DNA of 64,000 nt from Zavarzinella sp. (GTDB lineage Bacteria; Planctomycetota; Planctomycetia; Gemmatales; Gemmataceae), in the NCBI GenBank assembly GCA_041399155.1, contig JAWKTI010000001.1, forward strand, positions 868,001 to 932,000, given 5' to 3'. Of this stretch, positions 1-8,844 are shown one piece after another (the stretch's first letter is position 1; every line of letters begins with the position of its first letter). The translations under genes were made by a program, and so were the position numbers. The notes below the pieces were generated by a model. The model was not told the DNA's origin. It worked only from the letters and a program-made list of their open reading frames with translations, and did not search any database.

Positions 1-28
1 AACGACTAAGCTCACATGCCCAGCGGCA

Positions 29-316
29 TCAGGTGCGCTCGAACTCCCAGAAACAAACCACCTGGCCGGGCCCGGTGCAGCGCCGGATTAGGCCCTTGCC
101 TTGTCGCTGAGAACGAGCTGCCCGTCCTGAACAACGTAGTCGCACGCTACCTCGAGCATAATCGATAGGTGAACCCATTGAAAATGGCCCATTTTCAAGG
201 TACATCGAAAATCCGTCTTCAGATGCAATGCCACCAGGTTCCCGATACCTTGGATTTGGGCCGAATTGAAGGATTTGCTCAGCGCGGTATCGCGTAGTTC
301 CATGTACTAAAATCAT
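29..316 (-). pseudogene. Disrupted small conserved protein (two reading-frame shifts)
   Basis: The N-terminal part (starting MILVHGTTRYRAEQIL, then a GPFSMGSPIDYARG stretch) looks like a conserved protein segment. After about residue 55 the frame turns into Arg/Ser-rich sequence that looks non-coding. A different frame over the same DNA reads EVACDYVVQDGQLVLSDKARA and then stops, and the first frame resumes with LIRRCTGPGQVVCFWEFERT. Joining the three pieces gives a plausible product. This means either two compensating indels in a broken gene or sequence errors. I do not know the function. The HGTT motif and overall look resemble a family I associate with planctomycetes, but that is only an impression. 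Confidence 0.35.
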
Positions 317-409
317 GGGGAGCCTGAACTAGACGGATGAATTGTGTATTTTTATGGCACTTATTTGCTTTCGGTACTGGAAAACGCACAACATTCAGAC
401 GTTCTTCAG

Positions 410-425
410 TGTTCCACGTGGAACG
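410..425. other. parS-like ParB-binding palindrome, copy 1
   Basis: TGTTCCACGTGGAACG contains a perfect 14-base palindrome (GTTCCACGTGGAAC). It matches the known bacterial parS pattern TGTTYCACGTGRAACA in all but the last base. It sits in non-coding DNA. A second copy with the same flanks (TCAG before, TTTT after) is found about 24.9 kb downstream. In other bacteria such sites bind ParB near the origin and nucleate chromosome segregation. Assignment here is by sequence match only, since parA and parB are not in this window. Confidence 0.7.
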
Positions 426-518
426 TTTTGGTATTTTCTGAAATCTGAGAGAACAAATGAAATCTCAGCAAAACTACTCATAAGCCTTATCAGTGGTGAG
501 CTTTTTTCTGGCACAATT

Positions 519-647
519 ATTGACCGCCACGACGCCAAGTCGCCAAGAAGAAAAATAATGGTCATAGGTGGTTTGGCGATGAAACCAAAAAATTGTCAAT
601 AATATCCTATTTGGCTTTCTTGGTGTCGTGGCGCCTTGGCGGTCAAT
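519..647. repeat. Large inverted repeat with CGCCAAG-rich arms
   Basis: The left arm (519-552) and right arm (617-647) are imperfect reverse complements, both reading TATTGACCGCC followed by GCCA-type steps and ending CCAAGAA. About 64 bases of AT-rich DNA lie between them. A related direct copy lies at 32142-32171. The gap between 317 and 822 holds only this element and the parS-like site, and I see no convincing gene in it. The element could be a small non-autonomous mobile or REP-like unit, or a long hairpin. No flanking target duplication was established. Confidence 0.6.
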
Positions 648-822
648 AAAATTAGTCCCTTTAAAATTCATGCCATAGCTGTAATTATGCACAAATTGGC
701 ATTCAACTTGAAAATCAGCACGTGTAAAAGTACGGTTTGTGGGCTGGGATTGATTCAATGAATGAGATTCACATCATCCCACGTAGAATGTGGGACATTC
801 AAAACTGTGTGAGGCACCCAGC

Positions 823-1530
823 TTAGCGATTGGGGCAATTGCCGTTCGGGCAGTTGCTGGTCGCAGGGTAATAATAGGTTGCTGGTTGCACCGTGGTGCC
901 TGCGGTGGGGCAATTGCCGTTCGGGCAGTTGCCGGTTGTTGCGGGGTAGTAGTACCCAGCGGTCGTTGTTGCGGTGGGGCAGTTGCCGTTCGGGCAGTTG
1001 CCGGTTGTTGCGGGGTAATAGTACCCAGCGGTCGTTGCAGTACGAGAGCAATTGCCGTTGGCACAGTTGCTGCTGTAATAAACAGCCGGTGCACCATTCA
1101 CAATCGTTTCCGTGGTGGTCACTTTTTCGGTGGTTTCGTACTTGGTCAGTGCGGAACAGAATTCTTTGCAGGTCACTTCGCCTGTCACATGGTATGCCTG
1201 GTGGGTCACGGTCTTGTTGCTGATCACAACGCCTTTTTCGCCCACTTCCAGGGTCTGTGCTAAACTGGTGCCCATTGGGGTAGTTTTGTCTACGTAGAGA
1301 CAAACGAAACCACTTTGCAGTTTTGCCACCGTCTCAGCAGACAGTTGTTGGTCTTTGAAAACCTGCTTCCAGCCTTCCTTGCCACTGGCAATTACGGTCA
1401 CCAACGGTTTGTTGGCTTTAATGGCCACATTCCGTGCGGTTGCGTAATCGGTTTGCCAGGAAATTTCTTTACTCAAAGCTGCGGGATTCATGCTCCCAAG
1501 CAGCGACACCAGCATCATGCACACTTGCAT
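823..1530 (-). CDS. Secreted thioredoxin-fold-like protein with C-terminal NCPNGNCP repeats
   Basis: The start is the ATG at 1530, preceded by AGGAG nine bases upstream. Residues 1-20 resemble a short signal peptide. The middle (ISWQTDYATARNVAIKANKP, then LVTVIAS) resembles the thioredoxin-like fold of planctomycete secreted proteins but lacks a CxxC active site. From about residue 150 the chain is a tandem repeat of roughly 20 residues, AGYYYPATTGNCPNGNCPT, with three to four degenerate copies. The Cys pairs could bind metal or form disulfides; this is inference. The nearly identical DNA units make copy-number change likely. A similar GNCPTG motif ends the Cys-rich tail of the secretin at 57248-59044. 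Confidence 0.75.
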   Translation of the reverse strand: MQVCMMLVSLLGSMNPAALSKEISWQTDYATARNVAIKANKPLVTVIASGKEGWKQVFKDQQLSAETVAKLQSGFVCLYVDKTTPMGTSLAQTLEVGEKGVVISNKTVTHQAYHVTGEVTCKEFCSALTKYETTEKVTTTETIVNGAPAVYYSSNCANGNCSRTATTAGYYYPATTGNCPNGNCPTATTTAGYYYPATTGNCPNGNCPTAGTTVQPATYYYPATSNCPNGNCPNR

Positions 1531-1821
1531 CAATCAATTCTCCTAGACGCGAATCAATGTTGTTAAATTGGCACAAATGACCAATTTGGCGAGTAAATTC
1601 ACAAAACTTAGGTAAACTAGGCAATTTAGATAATCTATTTTCGTCACAAATAGACAAAAATAGACATTTTTTACAGCGCTGTCTTGCCAGTCATACTACC
1701 GATACCGAAGTGGGAGAAACTGGCTTTCAGAAAAATCGTTAAAATCATTAGAATTCGAAAAATCAGTAGAAATTGAGGCGATTTATGAAGAAAATTCATT
1801 ATATTTTCTTCATAATTGTAG

Positions 1822-2508
1822 TCAGATTTTCCGGCGAAGTGCGTCCAGCAGTTCCATCAAGTGACCTTGCAGGTCCCGATCGGTGCCTGCTTTGGCCAAC
1901 TCCAGAGCCTTCTCAGCGAGTGGAAGTGCTTCCACGTATTTACCCAACTGAAGGTACATCTCTATTGCAGCGGGCATTTGCTTTACCTGGTTCGGGTATT
2001 TTGTTAAGAACTCATGAAAACCTTCAGTGGCACCACTGATGTCGCCAGATTGGGCCAGAATTTTGTTCTGGGCGAAGAAATACCCTGGCTCATAGCGTGT
2101 TTCGCCCTGATCCTGCAGCACCTGGCGTTCTTGTTGCAGCAGGGCAATCGCTGTGGAAAACTCCTTTCGCTCGCTGAATTGCTTGATCAGATACGAAACG
2201 TAGGTGGCACGTTCGCTGCACTGGGGGTCTTGAAGAGCATCCTGTGCCAATTGTATCGCACTTTCGTGGTTTCCTTCCCGCATCGCAGCCTGAAACTGAT
2301 CCAGTGCTGTGACAGGTTGTGGCACCGATTCGGGTGCAGGCTGTTCCCCACCTGTCGCGGGGGCACTTTCGCTAACTGCTTCCTCAGTAGGTACTTGAGC
2401 CGCTTTCTGTTCTGGGAACGGTGCCTTTAAGGGTGGCAGGCCAAGTTTGGAAAGCAGATTCGCCAAACTGTCTTCAACCACTTTCATGCCAAGGAGTTGC
2501 AGCTGCAT
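1822..2508 (-). CDS. TPR-type repeat protein, overlapping the upstream SEC-C gene
   Basis: The protein has 228 residues. It opens with a KLGLPPL segment, passes through a Pro/Glu/Ala-rich linker (about residues 30-75), and ends in helical repeats of TPR character (for example YLQLGKYVEALPLAEKALELA). No signal peptide is visible. Its start lies inside the last 35 bases of the upstream gene, in another frame, without a strong ribosome-binding site. It may be translated by coupling. Alternatively the two frames may have been one SEC-C/TPR protein, because the EDSLANLLSKLGLP segment reads like a continuation of the upstream C-terminus. The function is unknown. Confidence 0.65.
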   Translation of the reverse strand: MQLQLLGMKVVEDSLANLLSKLGLPPLKAPFPEQKAAQVPTEEAVSESAPATGGEQPAPESVPQPVTALDQFQAAMREGNHESAIQLAQDALQDPQCSERATYVSYLIKQFSERKEFSTAIALLQQERQVLQDQGETRYEPGYFFAQNKILAQSGDISGATEGFHEFLTKYPNQVKQMPAAIEMYLQLGKYVEALPLAEKALELAKAGTDRDLQGHLMELLDALRRKI

Positions 2509-3979
2509 AACTGGAAGCCAGAACGCGATACAACATCCGCACCACCCCCTTCAGGCGGGGTTGCAATGTGGGATCCTGAGCAGCTTCCAGCGGAGTTTTC
2601 CCTTGCAGGGACTTTCGTGGCATTTTCAGCCACAGTTCATTCAGGATGTGCTCCAGTTGCAGTCCCACTTCGGGAGGAATTTCTTCCTTTCCTTCCAGTG
2701 CGGGGTGCAACACCTGTACAAAAAATTTCGAGGGATTGAAATATTTTTCATTCTCTGCAGGAATTTCAAATACGCCAATGATATTTTCCTGGATTTCAGC
2801 AACAATCTGCTGCATATCCGCTTCCGTATCGCTGAGCAGGTTAAATTGTGTCTCTTGATTTTCCAGGGCCTGAGCGTCGAACTGTGCCAATTGTGGGACA
2901 AACTTGTGCACACCAGGTATTTCCAGTGTGGATGACTTGCCAAAAAGGTGCACCAGCAGTCGATTCTGTGAAGATTCGCCAAATAATGCCCGTTTTTGAC
3001 TGGTAAAGTATTCCAGCATAGGTTGAAGACCCTGCGGATTACGCATTTTCAAGTCTTTCACGTAGCCACTGTATTCTTCAGGCAGTTCATCTGCTGGGAC
3101 GGAAAATTCATACACTTCCAGCATGTAGGCCACTTCTTCGTGGTGTTCGCCAGCACTGGGATCGGCCAATAACTGTTCCAGAATCGGCTTGGCCTCGGTC
3201 CTGTTGCCCAGCAAGGTGTGTACCAGTGCCAGATTGAATTTCCCCACCACATTGGTGGGGTTGTTTTTCACAAATTCTTCACATCCTTGTTTTACTTTCA
3301 GAATCCCACCGATCGAGAGCAGTTGATTCCACTCTTCCAGTTGTTTTGCTGGAATTGCAGGATCTGGTAGCAGAAATCGCTGGCCGATTGACAGATACAT
3401 CTTGGACTGCCAGTGTTCCAGCAGCATCCTCAGCCGTTTCAGGCCTTCACCTTTTATGTGATTGCGGATTTTTTCGTCCAGAATCAGTGGCACCAGGTAA
3501 TTCTGGCTGAATTGTTCATTTGCAATGAATTGGGCAAGGAACAATGAATAAATGGTGTCTGCCACATAAGGATCGCCAGAGGTATAGTGCTGGTCGAGCA
3601 TCTGCCAGCACATTCCCACCATTTCGGATTGGAATTCTTCTTTTCCATCGGCATCTGCAGTAAGGATTTGAATCTGCAGTGCCAGTGCTCTGGGGGTTCC
3701 TGGCTCCAGTTCGATTGCTTTTTGTAATGCCGCTTTCGCGCGCTCTGTTTGCTGGTCGGCAGAAGCAAGACTGGCTAACAAAAGCCATGCTTGTGGTAAT
3801 CTGGGGTATTTTTTGACCACTTTTTCGAATGCGGCCACTGCGGCTGCAGTCTGCTTCGCGTCCGACAGGTCGAGGCCTTCCTTAAAATCGTTGTAATAGG
3901 CATTGCAGCACCACTTGAACTGTTTGCCCGAACCACAAATGCAATCCGAATACGGATCGGGACGGCCCTTATGTTTCAT
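2474..3979 (-). CDS. SEC-C motif and TPR repeat protein
   Basis: The start at MKHKGRPDPYSDC is chosen because the SEC-C motif usually lies near the N-terminus; a TTG 33 bases upstream would add 11 residues. The SEC-C zinc motif (CICGSGKQFKWCC, about residues 12-24) binds zinc in SecA and in many unrelated proteins. TPR-like helices follow at about residues 40-110 and again near 230-280. The C-terminal block carries a GKTPLEAAQDPTLQPRL motif. The protein is probably cytoplasmic with a protein-interaction role. It ends in a 35-base overlap with the next gene, and a frameshift joining the two is possible. Confidence 0.75.
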   Translation of the reverse strand: MKHKGRPDPYSDCICGSGKQFKWCCNAYYNDFKEGLDLSDAKQTAAAVAAFEKVVKKYPRLPQAWLLLASLASADQQTERAKAALQKAIELEPGTPRALALQIQILTADADGKEEFQSEMVGMCWQMLDQHYTSGDPYVADTIYSLFLAQFIANEQFSQNYLVPLILDEKIRNHIKGEGLKRLRMLLEHWQSKMYLSIGQRFLLPDPAIPAKQLEEWNQLLSIGGILKVKQGCEEFVKNNPTNVVGKFNLALVHTLLGNRTEAKPILEQLLADPSAGEHHEEVAYMLEVYEFSVPADELPEEYSGYVKDLKMRNPQGLQPMLEYFTSQKRALFGESSQNRLLVHLFGKSSTLEIPGVHKFVPQLAQFDAQALENQETQFNLLSDTEADMQQIVAEIQENIIGVFEIPAENEKYFNPSKFFVQVLHPALEGKEEIPPEVGLQLEHILNELWLKMPRKSLQGKTPLEAAQDPTLQPRLKGVVRMLYRVLASSYAAATPWHESG

Positions 3980-4228
3980 CTTTTTTTCACCAAATTCACT
4001 AACTGAGAGCAATTGTTGTACTACTGTATAGTTAATATTTCCAGAGAGAATTTAAAAAGTTGCCCCGTTTTGTTGACCGTTTCGAATTTGCAGCTTAGGC
4101 TACAATGTGATTTGGGAATCCGAGAAACAGGGTTGTTTCTTGTAGATTCGTGTTATAATTGGAATGTTGTAGGACAGGCGGTCCGCGATCAACTGAAAAT
4201 AGATTATTTACAGTAATACTGAAGGGTG

Positions 4229-5692
4229 ATGTCCATGGTTAGCTCCGATCTGGGCGCTTGCGAGTGGTTTGTTTGGGATCTGCGACGCAGCGGACTCATC
4301 GATCGCGGCCAATTAAACGAATTGGTGGGTGAATTTCTGAAACGGAACCCACGTGCAGAACCACCTGCACTGGCAGAATACCTAATCAGCCAGAAATCAA
4401 TCACCGCTTTTCAGGCGGAACGGGTGCTCGAAGGAAAGACTCAGGGTCTTGTTCTTGGGCCGTACGTGTTGGTCGATGCCATTGGCTCCGGCAGCATGGG
4501 ACAGGTCTTCAAGGCAATTTCCAAAACAGATCAACAACTGTACGCCGTGAAAGTGCTGCCACGTCGCAGCATGTGGAACGTACGTCTGGCCCGCCGACAG
4601 GTACGGGCCTTTTCACAGTTTAATCACTCTTCAATCGTACCTTTTTCCGATGTGGGCACGGCAGGTGGGTTACACTACCTGGTATGGCCATTAGCCAGTG
4701 GCGAAACTCTGGAAGCCAAAGTTACCCGCGCTGGTCATCTGGCACCAGAAGAAGCTGCTGCGGTAATTTCGCATATTGCCCAGGGGTTGGCGATTGCCCA
4801 CCAGCACGGGTTGTTCCATGGTTTAATCAAGCCATCGAATATCATGCTGAGCAGTGATGGCATCACCAAGATTCTGGACTTCGGCATCGGCTCGCTGTTG
4901 GTGGAAAACGAAGGGGAATCGCTGGTGGATACCATGTCCACTGCGAACTCGTTGACCAGTGGCCTGGATTGTGCCAGCCCTGAAAGTATTATGGAGCCTA
5001 CCAACCGGACACCTGCCGGTGACCAATATAGCCTGGGCTGCTCGCTGTATTATGCGTTATCCGGCCACTATCCATTCCCGGATGGGACCGCCGTTGAAAA
5101 AATGATGGCTCACCAGTTTAAGCCACCGACACCGTTAAAGGACGTCGCTCCTCACGTGCCGGAAGGTCTGGTTGCCATTGTGGATCGTTTACTGCAAAAA
5201 TCGCCCGACAGCCGCTTTGCAAGTGCAGAAGAAATCGTGGCTGCCCTGCAACCTTATGCACAGGATCCCCAAACGGAGCGTTTACCGAACAAGAATGCTC
5301 GTCGCATGACCCCTGCCCGCCCGCAGCCACAACAGCCGCAAGTGCGTCCTCAAGGTTCCGTGTTCGATCAGCAACAGCCGTCGACACAACCTTACGATAC
5401 CCCTGCGGTCAGCTCACATGTGCAGCCGACAGTGCCTTCGAATATTTTTGCTCAGCCAGCACCACAGGCACAACCTGCTCCGCAAGTGCAGCCACAGCAA
5501 CAGTTTACGCCAGGTTCCTCCGTGGCACCCACCCCGCAGTTACCTGGTCGGCAGAATCTGCAACAGCGAAACTGGGTGGAAGCACCTCAGCGTACCCCCA
5601 TCTTTGGCCCACTGATGATTTTCCTGCTGGTGGCACTGGTGACCGCACTGGTCGTGCTGGTGGGCAAAAACTTCCTTTTCCCAGTTGAATAA
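4229..5692 (+). CDS. Membrane-anchored Ser/Thr kinase-like protein, probable pseudokinase
   Basis: An N-terminal helical domain (about 1-70) typical of planctomycete kinases is followed by a protein kinase fold (about 75-345), a Pro/Gln-rich linker and one transmembrane helix near the C-terminus (IFGPLMIFLLVALVTALVVL). The glycine loop (GSGSMG), the ATP-binding Lys (YAVKVLP, near 108) and DFG are present. The HRD motif reads H-G-L in FHGLIKPSN, so the catalytic Asp (near 199) is Leu. The helix-C Glu position appears to be Gln (ARRQVRAF). Phosphotransfer is therefore doubtful and an ATP-sensing or scaffold role is likelier. Starts at 4226 (GTG), 4229 and 4235 (ATG) are all possible; 4235 has the best spacing to GAAGGG. 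Confidence 0.85.
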   Translation: MSMVSSDLGACEWFVWDLRRSGLIDRGQLNELVGEFLKRNPRAEPPALAEYLISQKSITAFQAERVLEGKTQGLVLGPYVLVDAIGSGSMGQVFKAISKTDQQLYAVKVLPRRSMWNVRLARRQVRAFSQFNHSSIVPFSDVGTAGGLHYLVWPLASGETLEAKVTRAGHLAPEEAAAVISHIAQGLAIAHQHGLFHGLIKPSNIMLSSDGITKILDFGIGSLLVENEGESLVDTMSTANSLTSGLDCASPESIMEPTNRTPAGDQYSLGCSLYYALSGHYPFPDGTAVEKMMAHQFKPPTPLKDVAPHVPEGLVAIVDRLLQKSPDSRFASAEEIVAALQPYAQDPQTERLPNKNARRMTPARPQPQQPQVRPQGSVFDQQQPSTQPYDTPAVSSHVQPTVPSNIFAQPAPQAQPAPQVQPQQQFTPGSSVAPTPQLPGRQNLQQRNWVEAPQRTPIFGPLMIFLLVALVTALVVLVGKNFLFPVE

Positions 5693-5831
5693 ATCATCCG
5701 AAATTGGCTCTGGACAGGATTCAAAACCTTTCCGGAGTGTTCATTCAGCAAATCCCATTGCTGCAGGCACGTTATAATACCAAATTGAGTATCGCCCCAG
5801 TAACATCCTCTTGCTGGAAATCGGGATTCCA

Positions 5832-6716
5832 ATGTTGCAAACGACAGTTTGGTATACCACTTATTGTTGCGCTCCGATACTCTTCGCGCTGCTGGTGCAG
5901 GCCGCCCACACTGCAGAACCTGTCAAGATCACGAACAACCGCGATTTTATCCAGCACCTTTGCTGGTCGCCTGATGGCAAATTATTCGCAATGACCAGGA
6001 TTCATCAGGGAAAAATGGGCGTCTGGACCATGCGTGCCGATGGCACGGACTGGAAAGTGCTGGTGAAGACCGATCAGCCCACGTTTGATCCCCACTGGTC
6101 GCCGGATAGTGGGCAATTACTCTTCGTGTTTGATCGGTTGCAGGGCACGGATGGTAAGTTACAGATTGACCGGATCGATCTGGACGGTGGGAATCAGAAA
6201 AATGTGATCCCGCATCAGGCATTTGAAGAATCGCCCCGCTGGTCACCCGATGGCAAATCGCTGCTGTGGGTCAGCACACGCACCAGGAATCAGGAACTGT
6301 TTCTGGCGGATGTGGAAGGGAAAAACCCCCGCCAACTGACCAGCGAAGCAGCGATGGATAATAATCCCAGTTGGTCACCAGACGGAAAATCGATAGCGTT
6401 TGCAAGTTCACGCAGTGGGCATTTCGATATTTACACGATGCCCACCGAAGGTGGGAAAGCAACGCGTTTGACCAATCTGGCAACCCTCGATTTCTGGCCA
6501 GTCTGGTCGCCCAGTGGGAAGCAGATCGCGTTTACATCGAATCGGGATGGTAATTATGAGATTTATCTCATGGATGCGGACGGCAAGAACCCACGAAACG
6601 TCTCCAAACATATGAGCAGCGACCATTACCCCACCTGGTCACCGGATGGCAAAAAACTGGCCTACATCTCCAATCGCGATGGTGGCTACAACATCTACAT
6701 TCAGACGATTGATTGA
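5832..6716 (+). CDS. Secreted TolB-like (PD40) beta-propeller protein
   Basis: A signal peptide (about residues 1-28, ending AAHTAEP) precedes five to six PD40/WD40-like blades. Each blade is marked by WSPDG or WSPSG followed by a strand ending in a YxM/YxQ-type turn, as in FASSRSGHFDIYTMP and FTSNRDGNYEIYLMD. This is the propeller of TolB and DPP-IV-like proteins. There is no peptidase domain, so it probably binds a partner in the periplasm. The ATG at 5832 is preferred to a TTG at 5811. A TATAAT lies about 55 bases upstream of the start and could be a -10 box. Confidence 0.8.
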   Translation: MLQTTVWYTTYCCAPILFALLVQAAHTAEPVKITNNRDFIQHLCWSPDGKLFAMTRIHQGKMGVWTMRADGTDWKVLVKTDQPTFDPHWSPDSGQLLFVFDRLQGTDGKLQIDRIDLDGGNQKNVIPHQAFEESPRWSPDGKSLLWVSTRTRNQELFLADVEGKNPRQLTSEAAMDNNPSWSPDGKSIAFASSRSGHFDIYTMPTEGGKATRLTNLATLDFWPVWSPSGKQIAFTSNRDGNYEIYLMDADGKNPRNVSKHMSSDHYPTWSPDGKKLAYISNRDGGYNIYIQTID

Positions 6717-6778
6717 ATACCCATAGTGCCAGCAATCAGATAATGAATGAAATCTCATAAAATAGCCATTTAGTGAAT

Positions 6779-6806
6779 ATCTTTGGTGTTTTCTCATCAC
6801 CAAGAT
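6779..6806. promoter_or_regulatory. Inverted repeat upstream of the Hsp70 gene
   Basis: ATCTTTGGTG and CACCAAGAT pair with one bulged base around a nine-base loop. The element lies about 57 bases before the Hsp70 start and is not followed by a T-run, so it resembles an operator more than a terminator. It does not match the CIRCE consensus bound by HrcA. Confidence 0.35.
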
Positions 6807-6862
6807 TGCACCATCAGGAAAGATTGACACAATAATCCGATAACAACATCAGGACGAAATTC

Positions 6863-8707
6863 ATGAGTGACACCATCGTTGGGATCGATCTGGGGACCAC
6901 CAACAGCGAAATTGCCGTCATTGAACGTGGCAAACCCGTATTGATCACTGATGAAAACGATGACCCCATTCTCCCATCGTGCGTGGGAATTACCGAAGAT
7001 GGCAAACTACTGATTGGCCGCCCTGCACTGAACCAGTATGCACTGGCACCGGAACGCACTATTCGATCGATCAAACGGAAAATGGGCACCGATCAGAAGG
7101 TAAAACTTGGTGATACAGAATATCGTCCGGAAGAGATTTCCGCACTGATTCTGCGTGGGTTGAAAGAACGTGCGGAGCGGAAATTAGGCAAAATGGTCTC
7201 CAAAGCGGTCATTACCGTGCCCGCGTACTTCAACGATACCCAGCGACAGGCCACCATCGATGCGGGTGCACTTGCGGGCCTCGAAGTGGTGCGGATTCTG
7301 AATGAGCCCACCGCAGCATCGCTGGTGTACGAAATCAACCAGAATGCCCAGATGAATGTGCTGGTGTACGACCTGGGGGGCGGCACCTTCGATGTCTCGA
7401 TCGTTTCAACGGAATCCGGCGTGGTGGAAGTGCTTGCCAGCCATGGCGATACCGCACTCGGTGGGGATGATTTTGATGAACTTTTCATGAATTTGCTCTG
7501 CGACCGCTTCCAGGAGGCCCACGAACTGGATTTGCGGCAAAATTCAACCACCAAAGCCCGCGTGCTGCGTGCCGCCGAAAAAGCGAAACGGGAACTTTCC
7601 GACCATGCACTGGTGCGGGTGGAAGAAGAATTTATCGCAGAAAAAGATGGCGTGTCGCTGCACATGTCGATGGAAATTACCCGTTCGGAATATGAAGAAT
7701 TAATTCAGCCGATGCTGGAACGCACCATGGAGTGCGTCAATAAGTCGCTCGAAGATGCCAAATTATCCCCAGAGCAGATTGACCGTGTTGTGCTGGTGGG
7801 TGGCAGCACCAGAACTCCAATGGTTGCACAATTATTAGAAGAAAGGTTAAAACGCCCCGCCCGGAAGGACATTAACCCCGATTTGTGTGTCGCGATGGGT
7901 GCGGCGGTGCAGGGCGGCATGATTGCTGGTGAAGAAATTGGCAGTGTGCTGGTTGATATCACTCCCCACACGTTGGGTATCAAGATTCTGGACACCGATG
8001 CTGGCAATATTTTTCAGGGTGGGTTTGAATTTCGCTTTGCACCCATCATCAAACGAGGCACCCCACTGCCGTGCAGCCGGAGCGAAATCTTCCGCACCGT
8101 GCATGATAACCAGAAAGTGGTGGAAATTGACATTTATCAGGGAGAGAGCACCGATACACGTAAAAACCACAAAGTGGGTATGTTTAACGTCGAAGGCCTC
8201 TCGGATTCACCCTCAGGCAACATGATTGTGGTGCAGTTGGATCTCAACCTGAACGGCGTGCTGAAAGTTTCTGCTAAGGAGAAGAAAACGGGACTTTCCA
8301 AACAGATTACCATCGACAATGCGGTGGATCGACTGGGGGCCTCCGAACGGGATGCCGCCACCAATCGGCTGGAACATTTGTGGCGGGATCAGTTTCCCAC
8401 AATTGAAGAAGAAATTAATGAGTATGCGGAAGGTGAAAACTCATTAGAAAGAAGTGAATTTAATTCCAGTAGCAGCTTTCCCACTTTGGAAGACGCCCCA
8501 CCAGAAGGCCAGCGGGAGATTGTGCAGGCACGTTCATTAGTGGAAAAAGCGCAACGATTGCGGGAAAAATGCACGGAAGAGGACCAGGAAGACCTGGATG
8601 CAATGATCACCACCGTGGAAAATGCACTGACCGAACGGAACTGGCCCGCACTGAAAAAAGGCTGCGATGAGCTGGCGGATGTCCTTTTCTACCTGGAAGA
8701 TGCCTGA
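6863..8707 (+). CDS. Hsp70 family chaperone (DnaK-like)
   Basis: The protein has 614 residues with the full actin-like ATPase domain. Visible motifs are the phosphate-1 motif (IGIDLGTTNS-like at residues 6-15), VPAYFNDTQRQAT, LNEPTAASLVY, YDLGGGTFDVS and VVLVGGSTRTPMV. A substrate-binding domain follows (GVLKVSAKEKKTGLSKQITI) with a helical lid. It is slightly shorter than classical DnaK and the extreme C-terminus lacks the usual acidic tail. It may be a second DnaK paralogue, as planctomycetes often have several. It is not next to grpE or dnaJ here; the ribosomal alpha operon follows after 137 bases on the same strand. Confidence 0.9.
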   Translation: MSDTIVGIDLGTTNSEIAVIERGKPVLITDENDDPILPSCVGITEDGKLLIGRPALNQYALAPERTIRSIKRKMGTDQKVKLGDTEYRPEEISALILRGLKERAERKLGKMVSKAVITVPAYFNDTQRQATIDAGALAGLEVVRILNEPTAASLVYEINQNAQMNVLVYDLGGGTFDVSIVSTESGVVEVLASHGDTALGGDDFDELFMNLLCDRFQEAHELDLRQNSTTKARVLRAAEKAKRELSDHALVRVEEEFIAEKDGVSLHMSMEITRSEYEELIQPMLERTMECVNKSLEDAKLSPEQIDRVVLVGGSTRTPMVAQLLEERLKRPARKDINPDLCVAMGAAVQGGMIAGEEIGSVLVDITPHTLGIKILDTDAGNIFQGGFEFRFAPIIKRGTPLPCSRSEIFRTVHDNQKVVEIDIYQGESTDTRKNHKVGMFNVEGLSDSPSGNMIVVQLDLNLNGVLKVSAKEKKTGLSKQITIDNAVDRLGASERDAATNRLEHLWRDQFPTIEEEINEYAEGENSLERSEFNSSSSFPTLEDAPPEGQREIVQARSLVEKAQRLREKCTEEDQEDLDAMITTVENALTERNWPALKKGCDELADVLFYLEDA

Positions 8708-8844
8708 TGAAGATGGGCGAAAATACCGAAATCGTAATTTTTTGCACGAAAAAGTCATTTTCAGTTGCCATAATTCCTGTAGGCAGTAGAGTAATTGCTT
8801 CCTAAATTGTGAAGCTCTGGCAGGAGTGAAGATCCGAGGCTGCC

